Source: Dyella marensis (GTDB lineage Bacteria > Pseudomonadota > Gammaproteobacteria > Xanthomonadales > Rhodanobacteraceae). Taken from it: 33,125 nucleotides of DNA. Positions 1-6,261 of the stretch are shown here, one piece after another. How positions within the stretch are numbered: position 1 is the stretch's first letter; each line of letters opens with the position of its first letter. The position numbers were made by a program, and so were the translations under genes. Location: NCBI RefSeq assembly GCF_900112865.1, contig NZ_FONH01000032.1, forward strand, positions 1 to 33,125, written 5' to 3'. The notes under the pieces were generated by a model, which did not search any database, was not told where the DNA came from, and saw nothing but the letters and a program-made list of their open reading frames with translations.

Positions 1-62
1 GTGTCGATGGCGTGGACGGAGGCGTCGGTGCCGTCGGTGGGAATGAGGATGTGCGTGTACAT
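1..62 (-). CDS. Universal stress protein (UspA family), N-terminal fragment cut by the window edge
   Basis: Only the first 20 codons are in the window, on the minus strand from an ATG at 62-60. They read MYTHILIPTDGTDASVHAID. The I-L-I-P-T-D-G-T/S-D pattern is the classic first beta strand and nucleotide-binding loop of UspA-domain proteins. A Shine-Dalgarno AAGGGAG lies about 7 nt upstream (minus strand, near 69-75), supporting this start. Family members are small cytoplasmic proteins, often ATP-binding, induced by starvation and envelope or oxidative stress. The rest of the gene lies to the left of the window, so one- versus two-domain architecture cannot be judged. Confidence 0.8.
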   Translation of the reverse strand, partial: MYTHILIPTDGTDASVHAID

Positions 63-180
63 GGTCGTCTCCCTTATGACTCGCCTGCCGTGCGGTTGGG
101 GCGCGGCGAGGGCGGGTGACGGTTCCGGTATCCGCTGATTGGGGTGAGGTTGCAAGTGGTGCGCTTGGTGTATTGATTTC

Positions 181-383
181 CTTCAAGTTGGAATCCTTCT
201 CCCTCCGGCGACCCGAAGGTAGTCCCCGTGGGAGAGCACGCGGGGAGCGCACATGGATGTGCGCGGCTCTGAGGAGCGAGGAAGGTGGCGGCAGCCGGAT
301 GAGGGTACGGGCGCAGTCGAGCGCATCACTCCGCCCGTACCCTCACCCCAACCCCTCTCCCGGAGGGAGAGGGGCTCTGCGTT
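181..383. repeat. Family A bipartite palindromic repeat, interrupted copy
   Basis: The gap 63-467 holds no credible gene. This element has the same parts as the copies at 9751-10158 and 29866-29976: CTTCTCCCTCC (about 197-207), GAAGGTGGCGGCAGCCGGAT (281-300), GAGGGTACGGGCG and its complement CGCCCGTACCCTC (301-344), then CCCCTCTCCC / GGGAGAGGGG around 353-374. Between the two arms of the first hairpin lie about 72 extra bases (209-280) that other copies lack. This insert carries its own small palindrome, GCGCACAT-GG-ATGTGCGC (247-264). Short ORFs reading through here encode the repeat and are not genes. Confidence 0.8.
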
Positions 384-419
384 GCGGCATTCTCCCCTCC
401 ATCCGCCATAGCCAAAAAG

Positions 420-447
420 AAAGCCGCGCCCTTGCAGGCGCGGCTTT
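420..447 (-). terminator. Rho-independent terminator of the M13 peptidase gene
   Basis: A perfect 11-bp stem AAAGCCGCGCC (420-430) / GGCGCGGCTTT (437-447) with a 6-nt loop lies 20 nt beyond the stop codon of the M13 peptidase gene. On the minus strand it is followed by TTTCTTTTTGGC, a U-rich tail. Both position and shape fit an intrinsic terminator for the minus-strand gene. Confidence 0.85.
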
Positions 448-467
448 CCCAGCAGACCAGGTCGGAC

Positions 468-2522
468 TTACCAGATCTTCACCCGCTGCTTCGGATCCAG
501 ATAAAGCTTCTGCCCCGACTGCACCTTGAACGCGTCATACCACGCATCCAGGTTGCGCACCGTCTGCGCGCGGAACGAACCCGGCGAATGCCCATCGCCG
601 ATCACCTGCGCACGCAAGGCCGCATCGCGCGTCTTGGTCCGCCAGGACTGCGCAAAGGCCAGGAAGAAGCGCTGGTCGCCGCTCAGTCCGTCGATCACCG
701 GCGCCGGCTTGCCGCCCAGCGACTTGACGTAGGCGGCATGCGCAATCGCCAGGCCCGACACGTCGGCGATGTTCTCGCCCAGCGTCTGCTGGCCGTTGAT
801 ATGCAGGCCCGGCAGCGGCTCGTAGGCGTTGTACTGTTCGACCAGCTTCTGGCCGGCGGCCTTGAAGTGGGCCTGGTCTTCCGGCGTCCACCAGTTGGCG
901 AGGCGGCCTTCGGCGTCGAACTCCGCGCCGGTGTTGTCGAAGCTGTGGCTGATCTCGTGGCCGATCACCGCGCCGATCGAACCGTAGTTGGCGGCATCGT
1001 CCGCCTTCGGGTCGAAGAACGGCGCTTCCAGGATCGCGGCCGGGAAGTTCAGCGCGTTCTGCAGCGGCAGGTTCACCGCGTTCACCGTCTGCGGCGTCAT
1101 CCACCACTCGCCCTTGTCCACCGGCTGGCCGAGCTTGGCTAACTGGTGCTTGTACTCGAACTCCTGCGCACGCAGCGAGTTGCCGAGCGCATCGTCCGCC
1201 TTGACGTCCAGCGACGAGTAATCGCGCCAGGTTTCCGGATAGCCCACGCCCACTTTGAGGGTGGCGATCTTGGCCTTGGCCTTCTGCTTGGTGACGGGGC
1301 TCATCCAGTCCAGCGTGTCGACGTGGTCGTTGAACGCGGCCTTGATGTTGTCGACCATCTGCGCCACCCGTGCCTTGGACGAGGCGGGGAAATAACGCTG
1401 CACGTAGATCTGGCCGACGGCATCGCCCAGCGCATCGCCAGTGGAGCCCACCGCGCGCTTCCAGCGATCACGCTGCTTCGGCGTGCCGTTCAAGGTGTGG
1501 CCATAGAAGTCGAACTGCGCGTCGGCATAGGCCTTGGGCAGCAGGCCGGCGCTGTGGTTGAGTGTGTGGAAAGTCAGCCAGTCCTTCCAGGTCTGCAGCG
1601 GTTCGCTGGCGGTGAGGGCGGAGAGCTTGCTGATCGCTTCCGGCTGCCACGCGATCACGGTCTTCTGGCCGGACAGGCCGGCGGCGGTGAAGTAAGCGTT
1701 CCAGTCCAGGCCCGGCGCCTTCTTGGCGAAGTCGGCCATTGCCCACGGATTGTTGGCCTTATGCACGTCCTCGCTCTCGACGATGCTGGCCTGCGCCTTG
1801 GCGATCTTGGTCTCCAGGGCGAGGATGGCGGCCGCCTTCGCGTCGGCATCCTGCGCGCCGCTCTGCTTGAGCAGGCTGGCGATATAGGCCTGGTACTTGG
1901 CGCGATAGCCCTTCATCTGGGCGTCGTCGTTGAGGTAGTAGTCGCGGTTGGGCATGCCGAGGCCGCCCTGCAGCAGGTACGGCACGTTGTGCGAGGGATC
2001 TTCCAGGCCTTGCGTGACAAACAGGCCGAACAGGTTTTCCGTCCACCAGTTGGTGGCATTGATCGGATCGACGTCGGAGCGCAGCGTGCCGCCGAGCACG
2101 CGCGAGAGGTCGGTCTTGTTCTTGATCGCGTCGACCTCGGCCAGCTCCGCCTTGATCGGCGCCAGGCCATTCTTCTCGATCGCCGCCTCATTCATATACG
2201 CGGCGTAATAGTCGGCGATCTTGCGCTCGTTGCTGCCGGCCTTGGGGTTGCTCTTGCCGGCGTCGCGGATCAGTTCGGCGTTGCGCTGCTCCGCCTTCTC
2301 GAACACCTTCAGGAAGATGCCGGTGCTGGAGCGGTCGGCCGGGATCTGCGCGGTCTTGGCCCAGTTGCCGCTGGCGTAGCCGTTGAAGTCGTCGCCGGGC
2401 TTCACGCTGTGGTCGATGCCGGCCAGGTCCACGCCGGAGGCGGAAGCGGGGGCGGGAGCGGCATGCGCGGTGGCGCAGGCGGCCGCGATGGCGGCGGCGA
2501 GAATCCAGCGATTCGACTTCAT
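468..2522 (-). CDS. Secreted M13 family zinc metallopeptidase (PepO/neprilysin type)
   Basis: This 684-residue enzyme is a gluzincin endopeptidase, expected in the periplasm or outside the cell, cutting small peptides. The zinc site is HEISH (H522, E523, H526) and the third ligand comes from ENIAD (E583, with D587), the standard M13 pair. The substrate-cleft motif NALNFPA and a C-terminal VKIW like the family's C-x-x-W end are also present. The start chosen is the ATG at 2522, with AAGGAG 7 nt upstream; it gives a clean signal peptide (KSNRW followed by an Ala-rich core, cut near AHA-AP). An earlier in-frame codon at 2540 lacks this spacing. It is divergent from nemR across 140 bp and ends at a strong terminator. 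Length is normal for bacterial M13 proteins. The physiological substrate cannot be told from sequence. Confidence 0.95.
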   Translation of the reverse strand: MKSNRWILAAAIAAACATAHAAPAPASASGVDLAGIDHSVKPGDDFNGYASGNWAKTAQIPADRSSTGIFLKVFEKAEQRNAELIRDAGKSNPKAGSNERKIADYYAAYMNEAAIEKNGLAPIKAELAEVDAIKNKTDLSRVLGGTLRSDVDPINATNWWTENLFGLFVTQGLEDPSHNVPYLLQGGLGMPNRDYYLNDDAQMKGYRAKYQAYIASLLKQSGAQDADAKAAAILALETKIAKAQASIVESEDVHKANNPWAMADFAKKAPGLDWNAYFTAAGLSGQKTVIAWQPEAISKLSALTASEPLQTWKDWLTFHTLNHSAGLLPKAYADAQFDFYGHTLNGTPKQRDRWKRAVGSTGDALGDAVGQIYVQRYFPASSKARVAQMVDNIKAAFNDHVDTLDWMSPVTKQKAKAKIATLKVGVGYPETWRDYSSLDVKADDALGNSLRAQEFEYKHQLAKLGQPVDKGEWWMTPQTVNAVNLPLQNALNFPAAILEAPFFDPKADDAANYGSIGAVIGHEISHSFDNTGAEFDAEGRLANWWTPEDQAHFKAAGQKLVEQYNAYEPLPGLHINGQQTLGENIADVSGLAIAHAAYVKSLGGKPAPVIDGLSGDQRFFLAFAQSWRTKTRDAALRAQVIGDGHSPGSFRAQTVRNLDAWYDAFKVQSGQKLYLDPKQRVKIW

Positions 2523-2625
2523 GGTGAATCTCCTTGGCATCGAGGGTGGAAAAAAGGTGGCTCACGATAGACCCCGGGCCGCTGGCGCGGAGACATGACC
2601 AATGGGCTAGCGGCCGGCGAGGCAC

Positions 2626-2640
2626 TAGACGACCGGTCTA
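2626..2640. promoter_or_regulatory. Operator 1 of the NemR-type repressor (nemR promoter)
   Basis: The sequence TAGAC-GACCG-GTCTA is an inverted repeat with 5-bp arms and a 5-bp spacer. The same arms and spacing recur at 3310-3324 before the reductase gene. It covers the likely -35 region of nemR, so bound repressor would block its own transcription. The site is about 104 bp upstream of the divergent M13 peptidase start, so an effect on that gene is possible but not indicated. Confidence 0.8.
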
Positions 2641-2648
2641 ATGGTGGC

Positions 2649-2654
2649 TAGAGT
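2649..2654 (+). promoter_or_regulatory. Probable -10 element of nemR, giving a near-leaderless mRNA
   Basis: TAGAGT at 2649-2654 lies exactly 17 bp downstream of TAGACG (2626-2631), which matches TTGACA at four positions and is half of the operator. Transcription would start near 2661, only a few bases before the ATG at 2663. No Shine-Dalgarno is visible before that ATG, consistent with a leaderless transcript. TCTAAT at 2637-2642 is an alternative -10. Confidence 0.45.
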
Positions 2655-2662
2655 GCGCCGCC

Positions 2663-3265
2663 ATGATCGCGACGGCCCCCTCCACCGACGTCCGCCAGCA
2701 CATCCTCGATGTGGCTCGGCCGCTGTTGCTGAGCAAGGGTTTCACCGCCGTGGGTCTGGCCGAGGTGCTGGCCGCGGCGCGGGTGCCGAAGGGGTCGTTC
2801 TATCACTACTTCGGTTCCAAGGAGGCCTTCGGCGAGGCCGTGCTGGAGGACTACTTCGGCAACTACCTGGCGCATACCGACACGCTGTTGGCCGGAGAAG
2901 GCACGGCAGCGCAGCGCCTGTTGGCGTTCTTCGACGACTGGTTGGATTCGCAGACCGGCGACGAAGCGCAGAGCCGGTGTCTCGCGGTGAAGCTGGGCGC
3001 GGAAGTGTGCGATCTCTCGGAGAGCATGCGCACGGCGCTGGAACGCGGCACCGGTGGTGTGATCGAGCGGCTGGCGCGCTGCATCGAGGATGGGCGCGCG
3101 GATGGTTCGGTGGTGCCCGCATGGGAAGCACATGCGGTCGCGGCGATGCTCTACCAGAGCTGGCTGGGCGCGAGCCTGCTGGCAAAGATATCGCGCAACC
3201 GCGCGCCGCTCGACACGGCGGTGATCGGCACCCGGCAACTGCTCGGTTTGCACGACAAGGTTTGA
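2663..3265 (+). CDS. nemR: NemR-type TetR-family redox and electrophile-sensing repressor
   Basis: This 200-residue protein has the TetR helix-turn-helix near residues 28-54 (GLAEVLAAARVPKGSFYHYF). The rest closely resembles what I recall of E. coli NemR, which represses nemA and gloA and is inactivated by hypochlorous acid, methylglyoxal and N-ethylmaleimide. Cys106 (in SRCLAVK) and Lys175 (in LLAKISR) fall at the same residue numbers as the E. coli Cys106-Lys175 pair reported to form a reversible sulfenamide bond. Cys116 (AEVCDLSE) is shared too; Cys140 is extra. It sits upstream of an NADPH-dependent reductase, the expected kind of detoxification target, and both genes carry the same TAGAC-N5-GTCTA operator. 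It ends in its own terminator. Orthology rests on remembered sequence, not a search. Confidence 0.85.
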   Translation: MIATAPSTDVRQHILDVARPLLLSKGFTAVGLAEVLAAARVPKGSFYHYFGSKEAFGEAVLEDYFGNYLAHTDTLLAGEGTAAQRLLAFFDDWLDSQTGDEAQSRCLAVKLGAEVCDLSESMRTALERGTGGVIERLARCIEDGRADGSVVPAWEAHAVAAMLYQSWLGASLLAKISRNRAPLDTAVIGTRQLLGLHDKV

Positions 3266-3296
3266 GGCGGGATCTGCGCAAGCGGCCCGCCTTTTT
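3266..3296 (+). terminator. Rho-independent terminator after nemR
   Basis: Directly after the TGA, GGCGGG (3266-3271) pairs with CCCGCC (3286-3291) and is followed by TTTTT (3292-3296). The 14-nt loop is longer than usual, so efficiency may be moderate. It separates nemR from the reductase gene, which has its own operator just downstream. Confidence 0.65.
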
Positions 3297-3309
3297 CGCA
3301 CCTTACGAC

Positions 3310-3324
3310 TAGACGATCGGTCTA
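3310..3324. promoter_or_regulatory. Operator 2 of the NemR-type repressor (reductase promoter)
   Basis: TAGAC-GATCG-GTCTA has the same 5-bp arms and 5-bp spacing as the site before nemR. It overlaps TCTAAT (3321-3326), a five-of-six match to a -10 box, and lies 22 bp before the reductase start codon. Repressor bound here would cover the core promoter. Confidence 0.8.
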
Positions 3325-3346
3325 ATTCCCCACAGGAGTGATCCCC

Positions 3347-4378
3347 ATGCCCCAGAACGACACCGTCAACCGCCGCCTCGTCCTCGCCGCGCATCCGAAG
3401 GGTGCGCCGACGCCGCAGGATCTGCGCCTGGAAGAAGTGCCCGTGCCGCAACCCGCCGAAGGCCAGGTGCTGCTGCGCACGCTGTATCTGTCGCTGGATC
3501 CGTACATGCGCGGCCTGATGAACGTAGTCGGCCCGAGCTATGCCGAGGCGGTGAAGCTGGGCGCGCCGATGGCGGGCGGTGCGGTAAGCCGGGTGGCGGC
3601 GTCGAAGCATCCGCACTTCAGGGTTGGCGACCTGGTGTTGGGCAATGCGGGGTGGCAGGACTATGCGTTGTCGGATGGCAAGGATCTGATGCCGCTCGGC
3701 GACATGGCGCGTCCGTCGCTGGCGCTCGGCGGCCTGGGCATGCCGGCGTTCACCGCGCACTACGGCTTGCTGGATATCGGCCAGCCCCAGCCGGGCGAGA
3801 CGGTAGCGGTGGCTGCGGCGACCGGTGCGGTCGGTTCGGTGGTGGGGCAGATTGCGAAGTTGAAGGGTGCGCGTGTGGTTGGCATTGCCGGTGGTGCGGA
3901 CAAGTGCAAGTACGCGGTGGAAGAGCTGGGCTTCGACGTGTGCCTGGATCGGCGCGATCCGGAGTTGGCGAAGAAGCTGGCCGAGGCTTGTCCGGACGGT
4001 ATCGACGTGTATTTCGAGAATGTCGGCGGCGATGTGTTCGATGCGGTGCTGCCGCTGCTCAACAACCATGCACGCGTGCCGGTGTGCGGGATCATTGCGC
4101 ACTACAACGACAAGTCGCTGCCTGACGGACCGAATCGGCTGCCGTTGGCGATGTCTACCGTGTTGCAGAAGCGCGTGCGGATGGAGGGTTTCATCATCCT
4201 TGACCACTATGGCGAGCGGTTCCGGCGGTTCTCCCGGGAGATGGGGGAGTGGATAGCCACCGGGAAGGTGAAGGTGCGCGAGGATGTGGTGGAGGGGTTG
4301 GAGAATGCGCCGCAGGCGTTTATCGGGCTGCTTGAGGGGAAGAACTTCGGGAAGCTGGTGGTGAAGGTCGCCGACTGA
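3347..4378 (+). CDS. NADPH-dependent medium-chain reductase (CurA/prostaglandin reductase-like, zinc-free MDR)
   Basis: The 343-residue product belongs to the zinc-independent medium-chain dehydrogenase/reductase group that reduces alpha,beta-unsaturated ketones and aldehydes with NADPH. The N-terminal GroES-like half contains LYLSLDPYMRG, typical of the CurA/leukotriene B4 dehydrogenase branch. The Rossmann nucleotide-binding loop AATGAVGSVVGQ is at residues 157-168, and YFENVGG follows. No structural-zinc cysteine cluster is seen. The ATG at 3347 is preferred because AGGAG (3334-3338) lies 8 nt upstream; an in-frame GTG at 3338 overlaps that ribosome site. It lies behind a NemR-type operator, so reactive electrophiles or oxidants probably induce it. 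The natural substrate is unknown. E. coli CurA has nearly the same length. Confidence 0.9.
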   Translation: MPQNDTVNRRLVLAAHPKGAPTPQDLRLEEVPVPQPAEGQVLLRTLYLSLDPYMRGLMNVVGPSYAEAVKLGAPMAGGAVSRVAASKHPHFRVGDLVLGNAGWQDYALSDGKDLMPLGDMARPSLALGGLGMPAFTAHYGLLDIGQPQPGETVAVAAATGAVGSVVGQIAKLKGARVVGIAGGADKCKYAVEELGFDVCLDRRDPELAKKLAEACPDGIDVYFENVGGDVFDAVLPLLNNHARVPVCGIIAHYNDKSLPDGPNRLPLAMSTVLQKRVRMEGFIILDHYGERFRRFSREMGEWIATGKVKVREDVVEGLENAPQAFIGLLEGKNFGKLVVKVAD

Positions 4379-4417
4379 CCGGCGAAAACCTGCTCTTGCT
4401 TGTCAAAAGAGCCGGCG

Positions 4418-4505
4418 CAGGTTGGGGTGAGCGCAGCGAACCCCAACGTCGACACATCGATGTGCACCGCAACGTTGGGGGCGCCTGCGGCTTACCCCAA
4501 CCTAC
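4418..4505. repeat. Family B palindromic repeat, copy 1
   Basis: It starts AGGTTGGGGTGAGCGCAGCG and ends CTTACCCCAACCTAC, so the ends form a long imperfect hairpin; inside, AACCCCAACGT pairs with ACGTTGGGG. It lies just after the reductase stop and is nearly the same as copy 2. With copy 2 it fills the 305-bp gap 4379-4683, in which I see no gene. Confidence 0.85.
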
Positions 4506-4540
4506 CTTCCTGCGCAGGAATGGCGAGCAAAAGAGCTGGC

Positions 4541-4632
4541 GTAGGTTGGGGTGAGCACAGCGAACCCCAACGTCGACACATCGATGTGCACTGCAACGTT
4601 GGGGTGCGCCTGCGGCTTACCCCAACCTACGC
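4541..4632. repeat. Family B palindromic repeat, copy 2
   Basis: GTAGGTTGGGGTGAGCACAG pairs with the closing TTACCCCAACCTAC. The internal GTCGACACATCGATGTGCA segment is shared with copy 1, from which it differs at only a few positions. The start-to-start distance is about 123 bp and the orientation is the same. It sits between the convergent reductase and serine hydrolase genes and may end transcription from either side. Confidence 0.85.
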
Positions 4633-4683
4633 CGGTTGTTCACGCCGGTTGTCGTTGCCGTTTCATGAGCGGATACGCCATGG

Positions 4684-6039
4684 TCATGGCAACCGCGGCT
4701 CGCGGCGCGAAGCCGGCATGCCATCCGCATGGAACTCCAACGCCACCGGCTGGCCCTTCGCACCGCGCACGACGTGGATGTAGTCGGTGCCATCCCCGGC
4801 GTAATACAGTACGTCGCCCGCCGCGATTGCCAATTCGCGCTCCGGACCGCCGTCGCGCCGGATCGTCAGCTTCGCATCGCGCACACCCAGCGTATGCACG
4901 CTGTCGCCGGATATGCGATAGCTTCCGGCCAGCGGCTGCATCTCGCGCACGGATAGCGCGCGAGGTGTCCAGACCGTATACGGATCGCCAACCGCAAGCG
5001 CACCCAGCCGGTGCGCAAGCGCGCGAGGATTGGGACGGCCGCCATCGGTATTGGCAAGCACCACCACCGTGACATCCTGTTCGGGAAAGTAGGTGTACTG
5101 CGTGGCGAAACCGGGAATGCCGCCGTTGTGCTCCCACACGGGCTTGCCGCGCACCGTGCCGGTGGCGACACCATAGCCGTAGGGCACCTGCTGTCCATCG
5201 GAGGTGGTCTTCGGACTGGTCATCGCGCGGCGCCACTCGGGCGGCAACAGATCGCCGTGCAGTGCGCGCAGGAACTTGAACAGATCGTCCGCCGTGGACG
5301 TCAACGCGCCGGCGGCGCCGGGGCCGGTCATGCTGGCGAAAGCCGCGTGCGTTGCGTTGCCCCTTTCATCGACGCTGTAGCCCTCGACCTGCCCCGGCAC
5401 GATCTGTTCGTCGCCGGCATAGAGCGTGTGCTCCATGCCCGCCGGCACCAGCACGAGATCGTGCATGGCGCGATCCCAGGGCTGCCCGGTCACGCGCTCG
5501 ATCACCGCACCCAGCAACATGTAGCCGGAGTTGCTGTAGCGCCACGCCGTGCCCGGCGCGAAATCGGGCGCCTTGTCTGCGATGCGCTTGACCAGCGTCC
5601 GGGTGTCGAGCGCTTCGGCCGGGTTGGCCTCCCAGTCGTCGCCGATGCCGGCGGTGTGGTCCAGCAGCTGTGCCAGGGTGATGTGCGAGCCATTGGGGAA
5701 ATCCGGCAGGTAGCGCGACAGCGGATCGTCCAGCGACAGCTTGTGCGCGGCCGCGAGCTCCAGCACGGTGGCGGCGGTGAGCGTCTTGGTGATCGAGCCG
5801 ATATGGAAGCGCTGTTCGGCCGACAGCGGCACGTCCAGTTCGAGATTGGCCACGCCGGCCGCGCCGCGGAAAAGCACTTGGTCACCCCGCGCCACCAGCG
5901 CCACGGCACCTGGGTTGCCATGGGCGATATCGGTGGCGAGCATGGCCTGCGCGCGCATGGCGAGATCTTCGGTGGCCGGCGCCGGAGAGGCGAGGCAGGA
6001 CAGCAGGGCGAGCAGGCCGGCAGTGCGGAAGTAGTTCAT
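4684..6039 (-). CDS. Exported serine hydrolase of the class C beta-lactamase fold
   Basis: The 451-residue product has the full set of serine-hydrolase motifs: SITK (S82, K85), YSN (Y168, N170) and HNG (304-306) in place of KTG. This HxG form is common in esterase- or D-amino-peptidase-like members and less typical of true AmpC enzymes, which usually have KTG. A C-terminal domain of about 100 residues follows the catalytic fold. The ATG at 6039 is chosen over an upstream in-frame codon at 6120 because AGGGG lies just ahead and a signal peptide follows; the upstream extension is repeat DNA. The leader contains LLSC at 12-15, a possible but poor lipobox, and also an APA signal-peptidase I site. 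Substrate is undetermined: esterase, peptidase or peptidoglycan-related roles all fit. Confidence 0.9.
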   Translation of the reverse strand: MNYFRTAGLLALLSCLASPAPATEDLAMRAQAMLATDIAHGNPGAVALVARGDQVLFRGAAGVANLELDVPLSAEQRFHIGSITKTLTAATVLELAAAHKLSLDDPLSRYLPDFPNGSHITLAQLLDHTAGIGDDWEANPAEALDTRTLVKRIADKAPDFAPGTAWRYSNSGYMLLGAVIERVTGQPWDRAMHDLVLVPAGMEHTLYAGDEQIVPGQVEGYSVDERGNATHAAFASMTGPGAAGALTSTADDLFKFLRALHGDLLPPEWRRAMTSPKTTSDGQQVPYGYGVATGTVRGKPVWEHNGGIPGFATQYTYFPEQDVTVVVLANTDGGRPNPRALAHRLGALAVGDPYTVWTPRALSVREMQPLAGSYRISGDSVHTLGVRDAKLTIRRDGGPERELAIAAGDVLYYAGDGTDYIHVVRGAKGQPVALEFHADGMPASRREPRLP

Positions 6040-6085
6040 GACGCCCCTGCATGCGTGGGTAGTAGCCGGGGACTGTAGCAGCACG

Positions 6086-6250
6086 GTAGGTTGGGGTGAG
6101 CCGCAGGCGAACCCCAACAATGCGATGCGCCTGGAGTCAACGATGTTGGGGTTATGGGCTGCATCAGCAGCCCACCCTCTGGGCCATCCGCTGCGCGGAT
6201 GTTCGCTACGGCATCCTGCCTTCGCAGTCGCCTGCGGCCCACCCCAACCT
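6086..6250. repeat. Family B palindromic repeat, long composite form
   Basis: It opens with GTAGGTTGGGGTGAGCCGCA and closes with CCCACCCCAACCT. In between are nested hairpins: GGGCTGC-ATCA-GCAGCCC, then GCCC/GGGC, then ATCCGC-TG-CGCGGAT. The last 97 bases before the closing arm (6142-6238) recur at 33029-33125 with six differences. It fills the space between the GH92 stop and the serine hydrolase start, about 11 nt beyond the GH92 stop, so it could shape the 3' end of that mRNA. Confidence 0.85.
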
Positions 6251-6261
6251 GTGCCGGTTTT

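Noticed and set aside
116-529. Open frame of 137 codons at the left end
   Set aside because: It runs through family A repeat DNA (the translation contains the repeat signature PHPNPSPGGRG) and into the terminator and 3' end of the M13 gene; it has no ribosome site or family resemblance.
4418-4632. Two similar repeats considered as a CRISPR array
   Set aside because: The repeats are about 90 bp and self-complementary, only two in number, and no cas gene is present.
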